A DNA stretch of 64,000 bases, from the NCBI GenBank assembly GCA_019009955.1, contig CM032231.1:109277501-109341500 (forward strand). Direction: 5' to 3'. A program made the position numbers and the translations under genes. Every line of letters begins with the position of its first letter. Positions within the stretch are counted from its first letter, which is position 1. Shown piece after piece: positions 22,174-32,929 of this stretch. This DNA comes from Riptortus pedestris. Lineage: Eukaryota; Arthropoda; Insecta; Hemiptera; Alydidae. The notes beneath the pieces are model-generated. The model worked only from the letters and a program-made list of their open reading frames with translations. It searched no databases and was not told where the DNA came from.

Positions 22174-22307
22174 TATGCATATAAATATTCTTCTTAATAT
22201 GTCAAATATTCTTTTTAACAGATACCAGAGGAGGTACTTGCAAATGCGTTGAGTGATGACGGCATCGTTTAAGATTTTACGTTCTTAACTCAAATATGTT
22301 GTATTTT

Positions 22308-22456
22308 TAGCAGATTTCCCTTAAGGGAAATCAGCTATTGAGGTCGTACTCATGACGGAATTTTCGAAAAATTTCTTCAAATGTCCATCGATCCTACCCA
22401 GGAGATGACGAAAATGAGGTCCGTTCAAAACTATATATATATATAACAATATATAG

Positions 22457-22512
<56 letters not shown>

Positions 22513-23067
22513 CTGTTAACACTCTAGCGGTCGCAATTTTTGTTTAATCGTCACCAAACTCGGTATTTAATCGTTTTATGTAAAAAGGAAGACCAAGTTC
22601 GTTAACGGCTGAAATCGGACCAGTGGGAGGGGGGGTTTAGAGGGGGGATTTTCAAAAATTCGAAATATCTCCGTTATTATGCATCGGATCGAAAAATTGT
22701 ATAGACCCAATCTTATTGGAAATTAAATTTACTATAAATATTGTAATATGCATTTATTCTGTATCTTGAATATTAACCGAGATATTTGCATTTGTATTCT
22801 GTGTGATACTGGTCACCAGTAAGCTATGTTCGAACTTTCCGGCGAGAGCTCTGGCGGCCGTTTCTATAACTTCGCCCCTCGTGAATAGGTTTAGAGGTTA
22901 GGTCAACTGTTTTTTGGGGCTAGAAACTACTGGGTTGTTACGCCCTAAATAATGTTTTAGGTTTAGAGGTTTCTTACTACTGCAGTTGTTATTTGGCAGA
23001 TTTCCCTATTGTAAAACTTCACGTGGGAAATCTGCTTAGTTTACGCAGCCCCTGCGTGACGGACTTT
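22308..23067 (+). mobile_element. RC2 element, complete
   Basis: Perfect left palindrome GATTTCCCTTAAGGGAAATC at 22313-22332. Then GAGGTCGTACTCATGACG, CCTACCCAGGAGATGACG, GTCCGTTCAAAACTATAT and a TA tract to 22506 broken by AACAATATATAGACAAATA. TTTGTCTGTTAACAC and the standard body follow. Right end: CACGTGGGAAATCTGCTTAG, ACGCAGCCCCTGCGT, GACGGACTTTTT at 23067. An extra AAACTACTGGGTTGTTACGC segment near 22925 is shared with the minus-strand copy at 41012-41746. Confidence 0.85.
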
Positions 23068-23312
23068 TTCTATAACAAACTGGATATTTAAAGGGTTCAT
23101 ATTCAGCACTAAAGATCACAATAGTTAATGGCTGAAATCGGACTCGAAATGGGGGGGAGGGTTTACAGAGGGAGCGAAATTAGAAAATTCAGAAAATCTT
23201 CCTTATGTTACGTTGAAATAGAGAACATGTAGTGAGATGATATCACAAATGGGTTATACCACCCCTTGGGAAATCTGCTTAATTCACGCAGTCCCTGCGA
23301 GACGGACTTCTC
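23068..23312 (+). mobile_element. RC2 right-half fragment, tandem to the previous copy
   Basis: Immediately after the previous right end another body segment (CAAACTGGATATTTAAAGGG, GGCTGAAATCGGACTCG) leads to a second right end: TGGGAAATCTGCTTAATTCA, CGCAGTCCCTGCG, AGACGGACTTCT at 23312. Two RC2 right ends thus lie 245 bp apart in the same orientation. Confidence 0.7.
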
Positions 23313-23429
23313 TTGTTTACAACTCATTTACTTCTAACTGAATGAAACATAAGTAAAACAAAAAAAGTAATTACTATCAGGCAAAGAAAGGTGAGAAAAA
23401 CAATTGATAAAAATATTTAGTGTTTAGAT

Positions 23430-23675
23430 TAGCAGATTTCCCTTAAGGGATTGTTATTCTTTCCAGTCTAGAATATTTCTATCTATCTTTTCAGCTCTGC
23501 GAGGTTGGCTGACCTGTTTGTTAAAAATTCAGACGCTTTTGTTGTAAGATTTCTCATTATCGTTTGTATTTATTCACTAAATATTCACGGTGGTGTTAAG
23601 TATTACCAGTATGTAGATATATCTATTGTATACCTTCACGTGGGAAATCAGCTTAGTTTACCCGGCACGGACGTT
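23430..23675 (+). mobile_element. RC2 minimal derivative
   Basis: Left end TTAGCAGATTTCCCTTAAGG stops after about 20 bp. About 80 bp of unrelated sequence follows (23451-23535), then the RC2 pre-terminal segment (TTTCTCATTATCGTTTGTAT, ACGGTGGTGTTAAG) and a degraded right end (CACGTGGGAAATCAGCTTAG, TTTACCCGGCACGGACG). Either a heavily deleted copy or one that acquired a short foreign piece. Confidence 0.6.
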
Positions 23676-23945
23676 TATCAAGTAAAGTTTTGATTTGGAT
23701 TAAATATTCCTTAACTCGTATGTCTTAATGCAAAACCACCTGCTGATAAGGACCCTATATCGCTCATAACCTAATTTGTCTAAAACCTGATATGTGGGTC
23801 AGGGATGCGTTTTATGTTGCTCATGTAAAAAGTACTTGTAAGGAGATAAGATGTTTTGATAGTAATCAGACAACATTGTCATAAAATTAACTTTGAACAT
23901 TTGTCGTGTTGCCATTTTTACAGCGAATGTGAATCTAAGCTGACT

Positions 23946-24227
23946 GTTTTAGCAGATTTCCCTTAAGGAAAATCAGATTTTTAGGTCGTACTCTTGACGC
24001 GAATATCTATTTCCTCAAATATCCATCAATACAACCTAGGAAATGACAAAAATGAGGTCCGTTCAAAACTGTATAAATATAATTGTATCGGTGCCAAACT
24101 CTATATTTAAACTTTTTATGTAGAAATAAATAAAAAATTCGTAAACGGCTAAAATCGTGGTTTAGAGGGGAGGAATTCCGAAAAATCTTATTATCTCCAT
24201 TATTATTCGTCGGATAAGAAAAATTTA

Positions 24228-24276
<49 letters not shown>

Positions 24277-24370
24277 GTTCTTGTACTATGTTGATTTTTA
24301 TCGGAAATATTGGCATTAATCAGTTTTCGGGCTGTAATTGCAAATACGTGTCCCACATGGGAAATCTACA
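23946..24370 (+). mobile_element. RC2 element, 3'-truncated
   Basis: Left end AGCAGATTTCCCTTAAGG with AAAATCAG, GTCGTACTCTTGACGCG, AGGTCCGTTCAAAACTGTAT. The body has a second TA tract at 24234-24271 in an unusual position. The copy fades at CACATGGGAAATCTACAG (24352-24370) before the terminal hairpin. Confidence 0.65.
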
Positions 24371-24415
24371 GTGATAATTATTGCGTCGGCCACTTCAAAT
24401 CTTTTAGTCATAATC

Positions 24416-25100
24416 TGAATCTTTTCATATTTGTTTTTAGCTGGTGCTGAGGGTGATGAATGGTTAATCACAAAACTTTTTTATGGCTCCATAAACACAA
24501 TTACAATTAAAATATAACAAATTAATAATTACTATTTAAACATTAAAATGATATTATAAGCAAAATTACCCAAAACGTTTTTATGGCTCATCACAATTTT
24601 TTTTAACTCGAAAGAGCCATAAATAAAGGCAATGTAAATGTGCAGACTGACACAAACGCGTCTCTCATGTCCAGACTTGTCTCTGCCCCCTCCCTAGTGG
24701 CTTGGAACGATCCCCTTGGCCTCAGTGCATCGGCAGTGTTTAGCCTTGTAGCAAGTCTATAGGATCGCCCTACGCTCTGACTTTTTTTTTAATTTTGCTT
24801 ATAATATCATTTTAATGTTTAAATAGTAATTATTAATTTATTATATTTTAATTGTAATTGTGTTTTTGAATATAGGTGTTATTATTGTAAAAAAAAATTA
24901 TAATGTTATAGACTGTTTGTTATATGACCAACTATGTAAAACATTTTTAAGAACTGATTTTTAGACTCCTTAATTATGGTGTTACATTGTTTTGTAGCTC
25001 TGAGGATGGGGATTTAGTCCCCGAAAGCGCTCAGCGTTTATAAGGAATAAAATTGTGAGGAGCAATAAAAAAGTTTTGTGATTAACCTGAATATTTTCAT
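24416..25100. mobile_element. Long-inverted-repeat element, copy 2, with internal inversion
   Basis: TGAATCTTTTCAT at 24416-24428 and TGAATATTTTCAT at 25088-25100 form a 13-bp target duplication with one mismatch. Left end (...AGCTGGTGCTGAGGGTGATG) and right arm match the 6680-7336 copy. Only the first ~50 bp of the left arm remain; then 24494-24570 is an inverted copy of 24792-24866 from the element's own core, and a TTTTTATGGCTCATCACAAT patch repeats part of the arm. The right part has CTGAGGATGGGGATTTAG with GAAA at 25023-25026, the hammerhead-like order. Confidence 0.75.
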
Positions 25101-25530
25101 TGGTGATGGCTTATACCATTGCAATCTTTTGCAGGATGAACTTATTCCCAACAATGCCCACATACTTTCCTTGATATACAACAAGGAACATTTTATAATT
25201 CGGAATTACCTAATTAGTTCGGGTAGGTTGTGTTTAAAGAGCACATCTTTCCTTGATCTATGTCACAGATCACAGCCTGGAACCTTTAAATCAACTCTAA
25301 GGTGGTTTCAAATCCGACACGCGATAAGCTATATATACTTAGCAGATTTTCCTCCCTGGAATGACGTAAAGAATCCACCATCTTGCATTTAATTCCCCTT
25401 TTAGGTAAAAAACCGATTTAAATAATCCGAAATTTCAGCTGAACATGAGATATTTAATGAGAAAACTGTTTTTTTAATTAATGTGAAGCAAATAAAATCT
25501 CAACTCTAGCTATTAATTAAATAAAATAAA
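25101..25530. other. Unassigned; 104-codon open frame of unknown meaning
   Basis: A plus-strand frame runs 25078-25392. It starts inside the transposon's TIR, so any original gene start is elsewhere. It has no motif I recognise. A weak TTAGCAGATTTTCCT at 25338 resembles an RC2 left end but nothing else of that element follows. Confidence 0.35.
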
Positions 25531-26183
<653 letters not shown>

Positions 26184-26691
26184 AGATAATTAATAATTAA
26201 ATAGAAAAGTAAAGATTATTATTATTTTTTTTTAATAAGAAGTCGACTCTGATTGTTCCTAATTGTCTTCTAACTTTTCAGATGTTATAATGTAACTATT
26301 AAAATTGTCAGAAAGGCGTGAATGAAAATTCCATATATTTTGAAAATCTCCTTCCTGAAAATCTCTAGAGTGGAATGGGGGCTTAATGTGGGCAGAAACT
26401 ACAAAGAATTCATATTCGAGGTAGAGAAATATAGAATGTTTAAAAAAAAAGTTATTACAGAAAGTAATTTGAACAACAAGAATCGTTATAATTGGAGTAG
26501 AAATAGTAGGGGCTTAGAGAAAGCGTAAAAAGTAACACTATATGTTATGTTTATACTGAATAACAAAAATGCTTGCTATTTTAAATTTCACCCTTAACTA
26601 TATCTCTACGCCTACTGCAGTCAATTCATTCATTTAATGAGTATTTAATATTGCCTTAATAAAGCACAAACTTCACTTCGGCACAATTTTA
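26184..26691. other. Unassigned AT-rich spacer
   Basis: A 68-codon plus frame at 26322-26528 is rich in Lys/Asn and has no motif I recognise. No repeats of the named families. Confidence 0.4.
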
Positions 26692-26808
26692 TGAGATTTC
26701 CCTTAAGGGAAATCAGCTATTGAGATCGTACTCATGGCGCGAGTTTCGAAAACTTTCTTCAAATCTCCATCGATCCTACCCATGAGATGACTAAAATGAG
26801 GTCCGTTC

Positions 26809-26873
<65 letters not shown>

Positions 26874-27430
26874 TATTTGTCTGTTAACACTCTAGCGGGA
26901 TTTTCGAAAATTCGAAATATCTCCGCTATTATGCATCGGATCGAAAAATTGTATAGAACCAATCTTATTGCAAATTTACTATAAATATTCTTATATACAC
27001 TTATTCTCTATCTTGAATATTAACCGAGATATTTGCATTTTTATGAAGTTTGTGGTCGGGTGTTGTTCGGGTTAGTTCGGCCGTTTTCGTAAGTCGGCTC
27101 TGGCGGAAGCTTCTAACCTAACCTGTAGTTTCTAACCTTACCTAACCTTCGTTACTTTGTGAGATTTATGCAAATGCGTTCTGTTCATCCGCCCCCCCCC
27201 CATTTCTTTAGTTCTTGGACTACTAAAATTAGAGTTATTAAAATATAAATTATTCTTACAATTCAGAAGCCGTTTCAGTTGGGAGTTTATTAAAATTAAC
27301 TGAAAAATTTCTTATTACCGTTTGTATTTACTTATGGTGGTGTCGTGTTACCAGTATGCAGGATTTCTCTATTGCTAAACTTCACATAGGAAATCTGCTT
27401 AGTTTACGCAGCCCCTGCGAGCGGACTTTT
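26692..27430 (+). mobile_element. RC2 element, nearly complete
   Basis: Left end lacks the first AGC (TATGAGATTTCCCTTAAGGG) but keeps the palindrome, then GATCGTACTCATGGCGCG, CCTACCCATGAGATGACT, GTCCGTTCAAAATTATAT. TA tract 26814-26872, then TTTGTCTGTTAACAC. A deletion removes the AAAGATCAAG part. Right end: CACATAGGAAATCTGCTTAG, ACGCAGCCCCTGCG, AGCGGACTTTTT at about 27430. Confidence 0.8.
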
Positions 27431-27556
27431 TTTCGTTAATCGTGTCAGTTCAATCTGAATGACTAATTTCTCTTAATGTTATGATATTAATTAACTACCA
27501 CATTGTGCTATTATGGCTAGTTGGGGTGGGTTATCACTCTTTTCTACTGAGCGCGG

Positions 27557-27696
27557 GACCGAGGATTTTCTTTTAATTAGTTCGTCACTAAATAAATATC
27601 TATTGAGCAAGGGGGGAATCGAACTCGCCACTCTAGATTTACCATGTGAGATTAAGACTAATAAAATAACTCACGTGGCTAACCTGTGCCACAAGA
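27557..27696 (-). mobile_element. SINE head fragment
   Basis: Plus-strand GGGAATCGAACTCGCCACTC, TAGATTTACCATGTGAGATT and CTCACGTGGCTAACC are the reverse complement of the SINE's tRNA-like head including the B box (GAATCGAAC). TTCGTCACTAAATAAATAT is its first body part. The 3' tail is absent. Flanks contain nothing else recognised up to 28229. Confidence 0.65.
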
Positions 27697-28229
27697 ATTC
27701 CCTATTATACGATTTTGCATAAAGGATATCGTAATAAAGTGACTAAATTAAGTCTATAATGAAGAATTTATTTCTATGAATTCATTATGAAGAGGCATTG
27801 AAGACACTCAGTCTATCGGGATTGTTGAGAAGTTCATGAAGTGAGTTATAATGAGTTCATTCACACTTACTTGCCTGAAGAACTTGACGTCATTTTCTAA
27901 AAGTAAACGACTTATTGTTTATTTTCAAAATAAACGACTACATTATGTAACTAAAGGAATTCATGTCCATTTACTAACGCTTGGTTATGGGCAATGGGAT
28001 TTTTTTACGTGTTTAGGCCACAACAACAATTATTTTTTTTTTTTTTAAAGTCAGTTTCAGTTAAATTTAAATTAATCTATGAGAAGTTAGTATTACACGT
28101 TCTATAGAGTGCAAGCGAATTATTTTCATTAAGGTCTCGACTAATCGTTAATCGGTAACGAAAAGTTTACTGTTAAATTTAGTAATTATTAAATCCCTTT
28201 TTATTTTTTCTTACTTCTTTTAGTATCTG
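27697..28229. other. Unassigned AT-rich spacer
   Basis: A 65-codon plus frame at 27851-28048 ends in a poly-Phe run from a T homopolymer, so is unlikely to be real. No other features. Confidence 0.4.
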
Positions 28230-28309
28230 TCCTCATTACTCGACTTTCGAAATATTTCTTAAAGGGCCGTTCGACCCTACCCAGGAAATGCCCCTACCCC
28301 AAACTATAT

Positions 28310-28377
<68 letters not shown>

Positions 28378-28385
28378 ATAATTGT
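28230..28385 (+). mobile_element. RC2 left-half fragment
   Basis: ATTACTCGACTTTCGAAATA, CGACCCTACCCAGGAAATG and CCAAACTATATATACATAC resemble the RC2 left end before and at the TA tract (28321-28381). The palindrome and everything past the TA tract are missing. Confidence 0.55.
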
Positions 28386-28586
28386 ACCAGCTAAAGGAAA
28401 AGGCGTAGAAACGTCCAATGACTACAATTATCCTAAAATCAACCATATGAATTACCAATTTATATAAAAAATAAAGATGAAAATATTAAGCTGGACTCTC
28501 ACCTGAGATTCCCCCTTTATTTGCACCATTCAATTTATAAGATTCCAAATTTTCATATACCATTTACGCAAAATTAAAAAAAACAA
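28386..28586. other. Short unassigned spacer
   Basis: Nothing recognised between two RC2 copies. Confidence 0.4.
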
Positions 28587-29044
28587 AAGTCCGTCACGCA
28601 GGGGCTGCGTAAACTAAGCAGATTTCCCACGTGAAGTTTTATAATAGAGAAATTTCAGAATAGAGAGTCAAACAGTTACGGGAAGGGCCCGAACTAGCTC
28701 TTGACGGAAACCCACGACTAGACCCGAAGTTAGCCGATCTCATCTCAGAAGTTGAAAACAGAAAAATGCAAATATTTCGGTTAATATTCAAGATACAGAA
28801 TAAATGTATAAACTTTATTTATAGTAAATTTAATTTGCAATAAGATTGATTCTATATAATTTTTCGATCCGACGTATAGTAACGGAGATATTTCGAATTT
28901 TCGAAAATCCTCCCTTCGAAGCCCCCCCTCCCACTGGTTCGACTTCAGTCATTAACGAACTTGATCTTTATTTTTGCATAAAACGTTTAAATATCGAGTT
29001 TGGTAACGATCAAACGAAAATTGCGACCGCTAGAGCGTTAACAG

Positions 29045-29104
<60 letters not shown>

Positions 29105-29224
29105 GAACGGACCTCATTTTCGTCATCTCCTGGGTAGGATCGATGGACATTTGAAGAAATTTTTCGAAACTCGCGTCATGAGTACGACCTCAATAGCTGA
29201 TTTCCCTTAAGGGAAATCTGCTAA
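28587..29224 (-). mobile_element. RC2 element, complete
   Basis: Right end GTCCGTCACGCAGGGGCTGC, AAGCAGATTTCCCACGTG at 28616-28633. Full body with ATCAAACGAAAATTGCGACC and CTAGAGCGTTAACAGACAAA. TA tract 29050-29098. Left end TTTTGAACGGACCTCATTTT, CTCCTGGGTAGGATCGATGG, perfect palindrome at 29200-29219 and GATTTCCCTTAAGGGAAATC plus TGCTA. Intact palindrome and long TA tract make this one of the youngest-looking copies. Confidence 0.9.
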
Positions 29225-29394
29225 AAAGAACATTACCAAGAAACAAGCAGCTTAGGAAGCTGACCACACAGGTACCCTCAGAAAGAGGGTAGCTTATTTT
29301 GTTTTGTTATATATGTATATATATATATAGATTGAGAGAGAGAGAGTGTGAAGAGAGAGAGAAAGATTTTGGTCATTTGGTAGGATTAGCATAT
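29225..29394. repeat. Spacer with GA-rich microsatellite
   Basis: Contains a short TA tract (29310-29330) followed by GAGAGAGAGA-type repeats to about 29365. Otherwise unassigned. Confidence 0.5.
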
Positions 29395-30771
29395 TTTTTG
29401 TTATTAGTACCAAATTCAATATTAAACATTTAAACGTTTATGTGAAAGTAAAGATCAAGTTCTTTAACGACTGAAATCGGACCCCCAAAAAGTGGGGGGG
29501 GGGGGTGTAGAGCGGAGAATAGTTATTTATTATACAAGATCATTTTACAACTCAAGCGAAACGTTTACCCACACGAGCGAAGCGAGTGTAGTAATTTCAC
29601 GAGAGTTGTAAATTCTACTTTCGTCACGAGTGTAATATTAAATTTTTTTCTGTAATCGTGTAATACATGATCAGATCTAACCAGAATATGAACAAAATTA
29701 GGATGTTGTGAAGATTATGGTATGTTGTTGGTAGGTTATAAGCATGGTTGTGAAAGGTTATAAGCATAGTTATAAACAACTAGTGATGATTGTGAAGTAG
29801 TGCAGTTATAAACAAGTGCAGGTTATTATATTTAAATTTTAAAATATATTGATTATTTCCACCAATAATTCATTCACATTTCAATTTATTTTGTTAAAAT
29901 AAATTCTTACAATGTTAAGAAACATTTAAAAGCATTTAATTTCCAACTTAAATTATTTTTTAATTTATACTTATTACTAATTAAGAAGGCAATTCACTTT
30001 CTTCACTCTATTGCAAAATGTTTCACTTTCTTCACTCATTTCAGTTTAGTAATGTTACCATTATTCCACGATTACAGAAAAAAATCTTTAATTCAAAATA
30101 TCTCTGTTATTTATGAGTCTGATTGAACAATTGTATACAACCAATCTTATCATCAACTCATCTTTATGTAATTGTTGTTATATAGACTTTTATCTAAGTT
30201 GAACATTGATCAAGTTCTTTTTTAGATTTTTTTTTTAATTTCCAGCCTTCAGTAAACTCTCACTATTAGCCATCGCTCGTTAGCAATGTGTCGTTATATC
30301 ATGAACAACCTTATTCTAGGCATAAGTACCAACATTTGTTTTAAAGAGACCTTTATTATGCGAGATACATGCAAACTCGTTAGTGATAAAATAATGAATA
30401 CAAATTTTACGTTATGATCTCGAAAATGTTTTCTTCATCCACACTGTTTTATACTACAATAAAAATCATATTAGTTATTGGCTGAAATAGGGCCTAGAAT
30501 ATGAGGTGTTTAGTTGGGGAAATTAAAACATTTGAAAAGACTCATTTACTTTGAATCGAATTGAAAAATGTTAAAAAGGCAATCTTGTTAAAATATAGAT
30601 GCTCTACATTTACTGTTATAAACATTTTTTCGTAACTGAAATATTAATATTTGTTTGTACTGTCTTTTTTTAAGCCTTCAATAAGATTCTACTCAACGGA
30701 TTTTTACTAAATAATAGATAATTTTGGTTGAGATGTCATCAGTAATGTGTTATTTCAGCATGTGGAGTTTA
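29395..30771 (+). mobile_element. RC2 body, interrupted by an insertion
   Basis: RC2 body motifs (ACCAAATTCAATATTAAACA, AAAGATCAAGTTCTTTAACG, ATCGGACCCCC) run to about 29518. They resume at about 30088 (AATTCAAAATATCTCTGTTA) and pass through two further modules to TTATTTCAGCATGTGGAGTT. The central part is foreign. The left end and right-end hairpin are missing. Confidence 0.6.
29521..30087. mobile_element. Unclassified insertion within RC2; 18-bp inverted repeat
   Basis: The inserted segment contains TTTTTTTCTGTAATCGTG at 29643-29660 and its exact reverse complement at 30067-30084, spanning 442 bp. Between them the sequence is AT-rich with no coding frame. The 29560-29640 part is unusually rich in short ACGAGCGAAGCGAG / CGAGTG motifs. 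No clear target duplication, so the element class is open. Confidence 0.5.
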
Positions 30772-31276
30772 TGAAATTTGGTATGTATATTACTACTAAC
30801 TCAGCTTAGACATTAGGCTATATTAAAATTCTCTGAGATGAAGAGGAGTGGGGGTTATATCAGAGGCCTGAAATTAAAAATAGCGATATTTCGTTACCTA
30901 TTGGTTTTACGGCAAGTGTTTACATAACAAAAGTTGTTTATTTTGTTATTTAGAGTAACTTTTGTTATATACACTTTTTTCGTATAAGGTATTATAAACG
31001 AGATATACACTAAATACTAAATTGGGAGGCAGCAATTTTTTGGGGTAGTAACGATAATGCACAGGAGACGGAAAATATGACAATATGGAGGACAGTGAAG
31101 TCTTACATAAAAAATGAATTTTATTATTAACAAATCCACAGCAACGACGGGTATAGACCCTAAACACTGGGACGGGTAAATGTCAAAATATCGTGCAAAA
31201 TAAAGCCTTGCCTAAAAAATGCCATCACCATTCAGCCTCAAATGAATTCCCAGGCGAAGCCGGGTACCTGAGCTAG
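30772..31276 (+). mobile_element. RC1 (Helitron-like) element, 5'-truncated, 3' end intact
   Basis: Starts inside the first module (TTTATGAAATTTGGTATGTA, ATTCTCTGAGATGAAGAGG, GGCCTGAAATTAAAAATAGC). The 3' region is complete: GACGGGTAAATGTCAAAATA, CATTCAGCCTCAAATGAATT, the GCGAAGCCGGG hairpin (one stem base changed, CCCAGG) and GAGCTAG ending at 31276 before T. The 73-codon minus frame at 30946-31167 is a by-product. Confidence 0.75.
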
Positions 31277-32627
31277 TTTACTTAATAAATATGTGGAAAG
31301 TGTTAAATGATTTGGTCATCATCACACATGGTTCTGTACAGTTAGCATTTTAATAGCATGTATTAAAATTCGTTTCTTGTGTTGTTAGCCTTGAAAAATA
31401 AATAAAAAAATAGTTGTTAATCCCTTTCATATATGATCAAATGCGGTATGTCTCTGAAACACTTTATTTGATATAATTTCAAACAGCGGGTTTTGGGTCA
31501 ACCGGATAGAAGATCAAATTCTTACCATTTTATCTTAACTACAATTAATCCAACATATTATCAAGATTAATTACCAAACGTTAGGCGGGGCAATCATTAA
31601 GCTCTCTCTTGGCGTGTAACTAATAACGGGCGTTTATTTTAATAATTAAGCTTCAAAAATGTGCACAAATTTATAAGATTCGGGTCAGGCGTTTTTCTTC
31701 CAATGACCAAAAATAACATTCATTTACTTTAGATTTTTAGCAGCTATTGAGGTTGTACTCATGACGAGAATTTCGAAAACTGTTTTAAAATGTTGATGGA
31801 TCCTACCAACGAGTTGACGGAAATTATGGTATCTGTCAGTTACAGTTATCTGCTACCGCTCTAGCGCACAGTGTTTCGATTACCACAGGCAAGGTGGACA
31901 AACTTCATTTTTAGAATTCTAAAATACGGTATTGGAATAATGTAAAATATTCTTCAAAATATGATAATCTAATGTTTGTTTATGCCTTACACACTCCCAA
32001 CAGTGAAGTAATAGGCTCCAAAGGTATGTATCCATCGCAATAGAATAAATCTGATGTATTCCAGACATTATTTCAACCATATAAAATTAAAGTTTTACTA
32101 ATTTTATATCAATTAATTGTTGAATACGGATATTGTTTGTACTCCTAAGAGCTAATTTTTCCCGCTTAAATAAATCTCCTGATAATCAAACCATATTTTT
32201 AAGAAAACGTTCTTAATATGAAAGATTTGTATTTGAAACTTTCAAGTCATGGTAATGGCTTGTAACCATTTGTACCAGGGCTAAATTTTCTATATTTAAT
32301 ATCTGCACCTTTCCCATTAATAATAAGTCGTAATATAGCCAGCACACAGGAGTACAACATTGTTTTCTACAGTATTTTCTTTCGAGAAGAGAGAACTTTT
32401 TAAAGAATGATTGAAGCTGCCAAAGGGAGAAAGATTCTCTTTTCTCTTTGAGTTTCTTACCACCAAATTTAATTTAGTAACCTTACAGAAGACTGTGAAA
32501 GAAAAATCAAATTGAGGTTGGCTAACTATTCCTCCAAAATTTCTGATAATGTTATTATTGCTGTAAAATCAAAGTAGCGTTTCTTGTGAACGTGTTGTGA
32601 AAATTGGTTGGATCAAAATATTGGAAT
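31277..32627. other. Mostly unassigned; one RC2 left-end remnant at 31733-31850
   Basis: At 31733-31850 (plus) a degraded RC2 left end is seen: TTTTAGCAGCTATTGAGG (palindrome deleted), GTTGTACTCATGACGAG, CCTACCAACGAGTTGACGG. The remainder, 31277-31732 and 31851-32627, shows no coding frame, inverted repeat or RNA gene that I recognise. Confidence 0.45.
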
Positions 32628-32628
32628 C

Positions 32629-32835
32629 GAAGTTTAACGATCTGTACCTTGTCCTTCTACTTCATTTCAAGGTTCCAATAATGTAGGAAAGCCAAGAAAA
32701 AATGTTGACGAGGCGTCATTTAAAACCAATAAAAGTATAGTTAAGGACCTTGTTGAATCACGCATTATTGCTTAGTTGGTGACTGCTTCAGAAATAGCAG
32801 CAAGCCTAGCGGGGAAAATGAAGGAGCATTTCTAA
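32629..32835 (+). pseudogene. Degraded coding remnant, possibly transposon-associated
   Basis: One frame reads as plausible protein across about 69 codons with a single TAG (32773-32775): VPCPSTSFQG, then VGKPRKNVDEAS, SIVKDLVESRI and TASEIAASLAGKMKE, ending TAA at 32833. GxPxKxxxEAS followed by a basic/KDL helix is reminiscent of linker segments seen in arthropod transposon-related orphan proteins, but the match is from memory of the style and weak. Surrounding frames are closed. Confidence 0.3.
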
Positions 32836-32929
32836 ACCAATTAGACTAGTAAATGAACGTCCGGTACCTGGGAATTCTTCCAATTCAGTTCTTGAAATTA
32901 CAGAACTGGATCACTTTATCAACAAAAAA

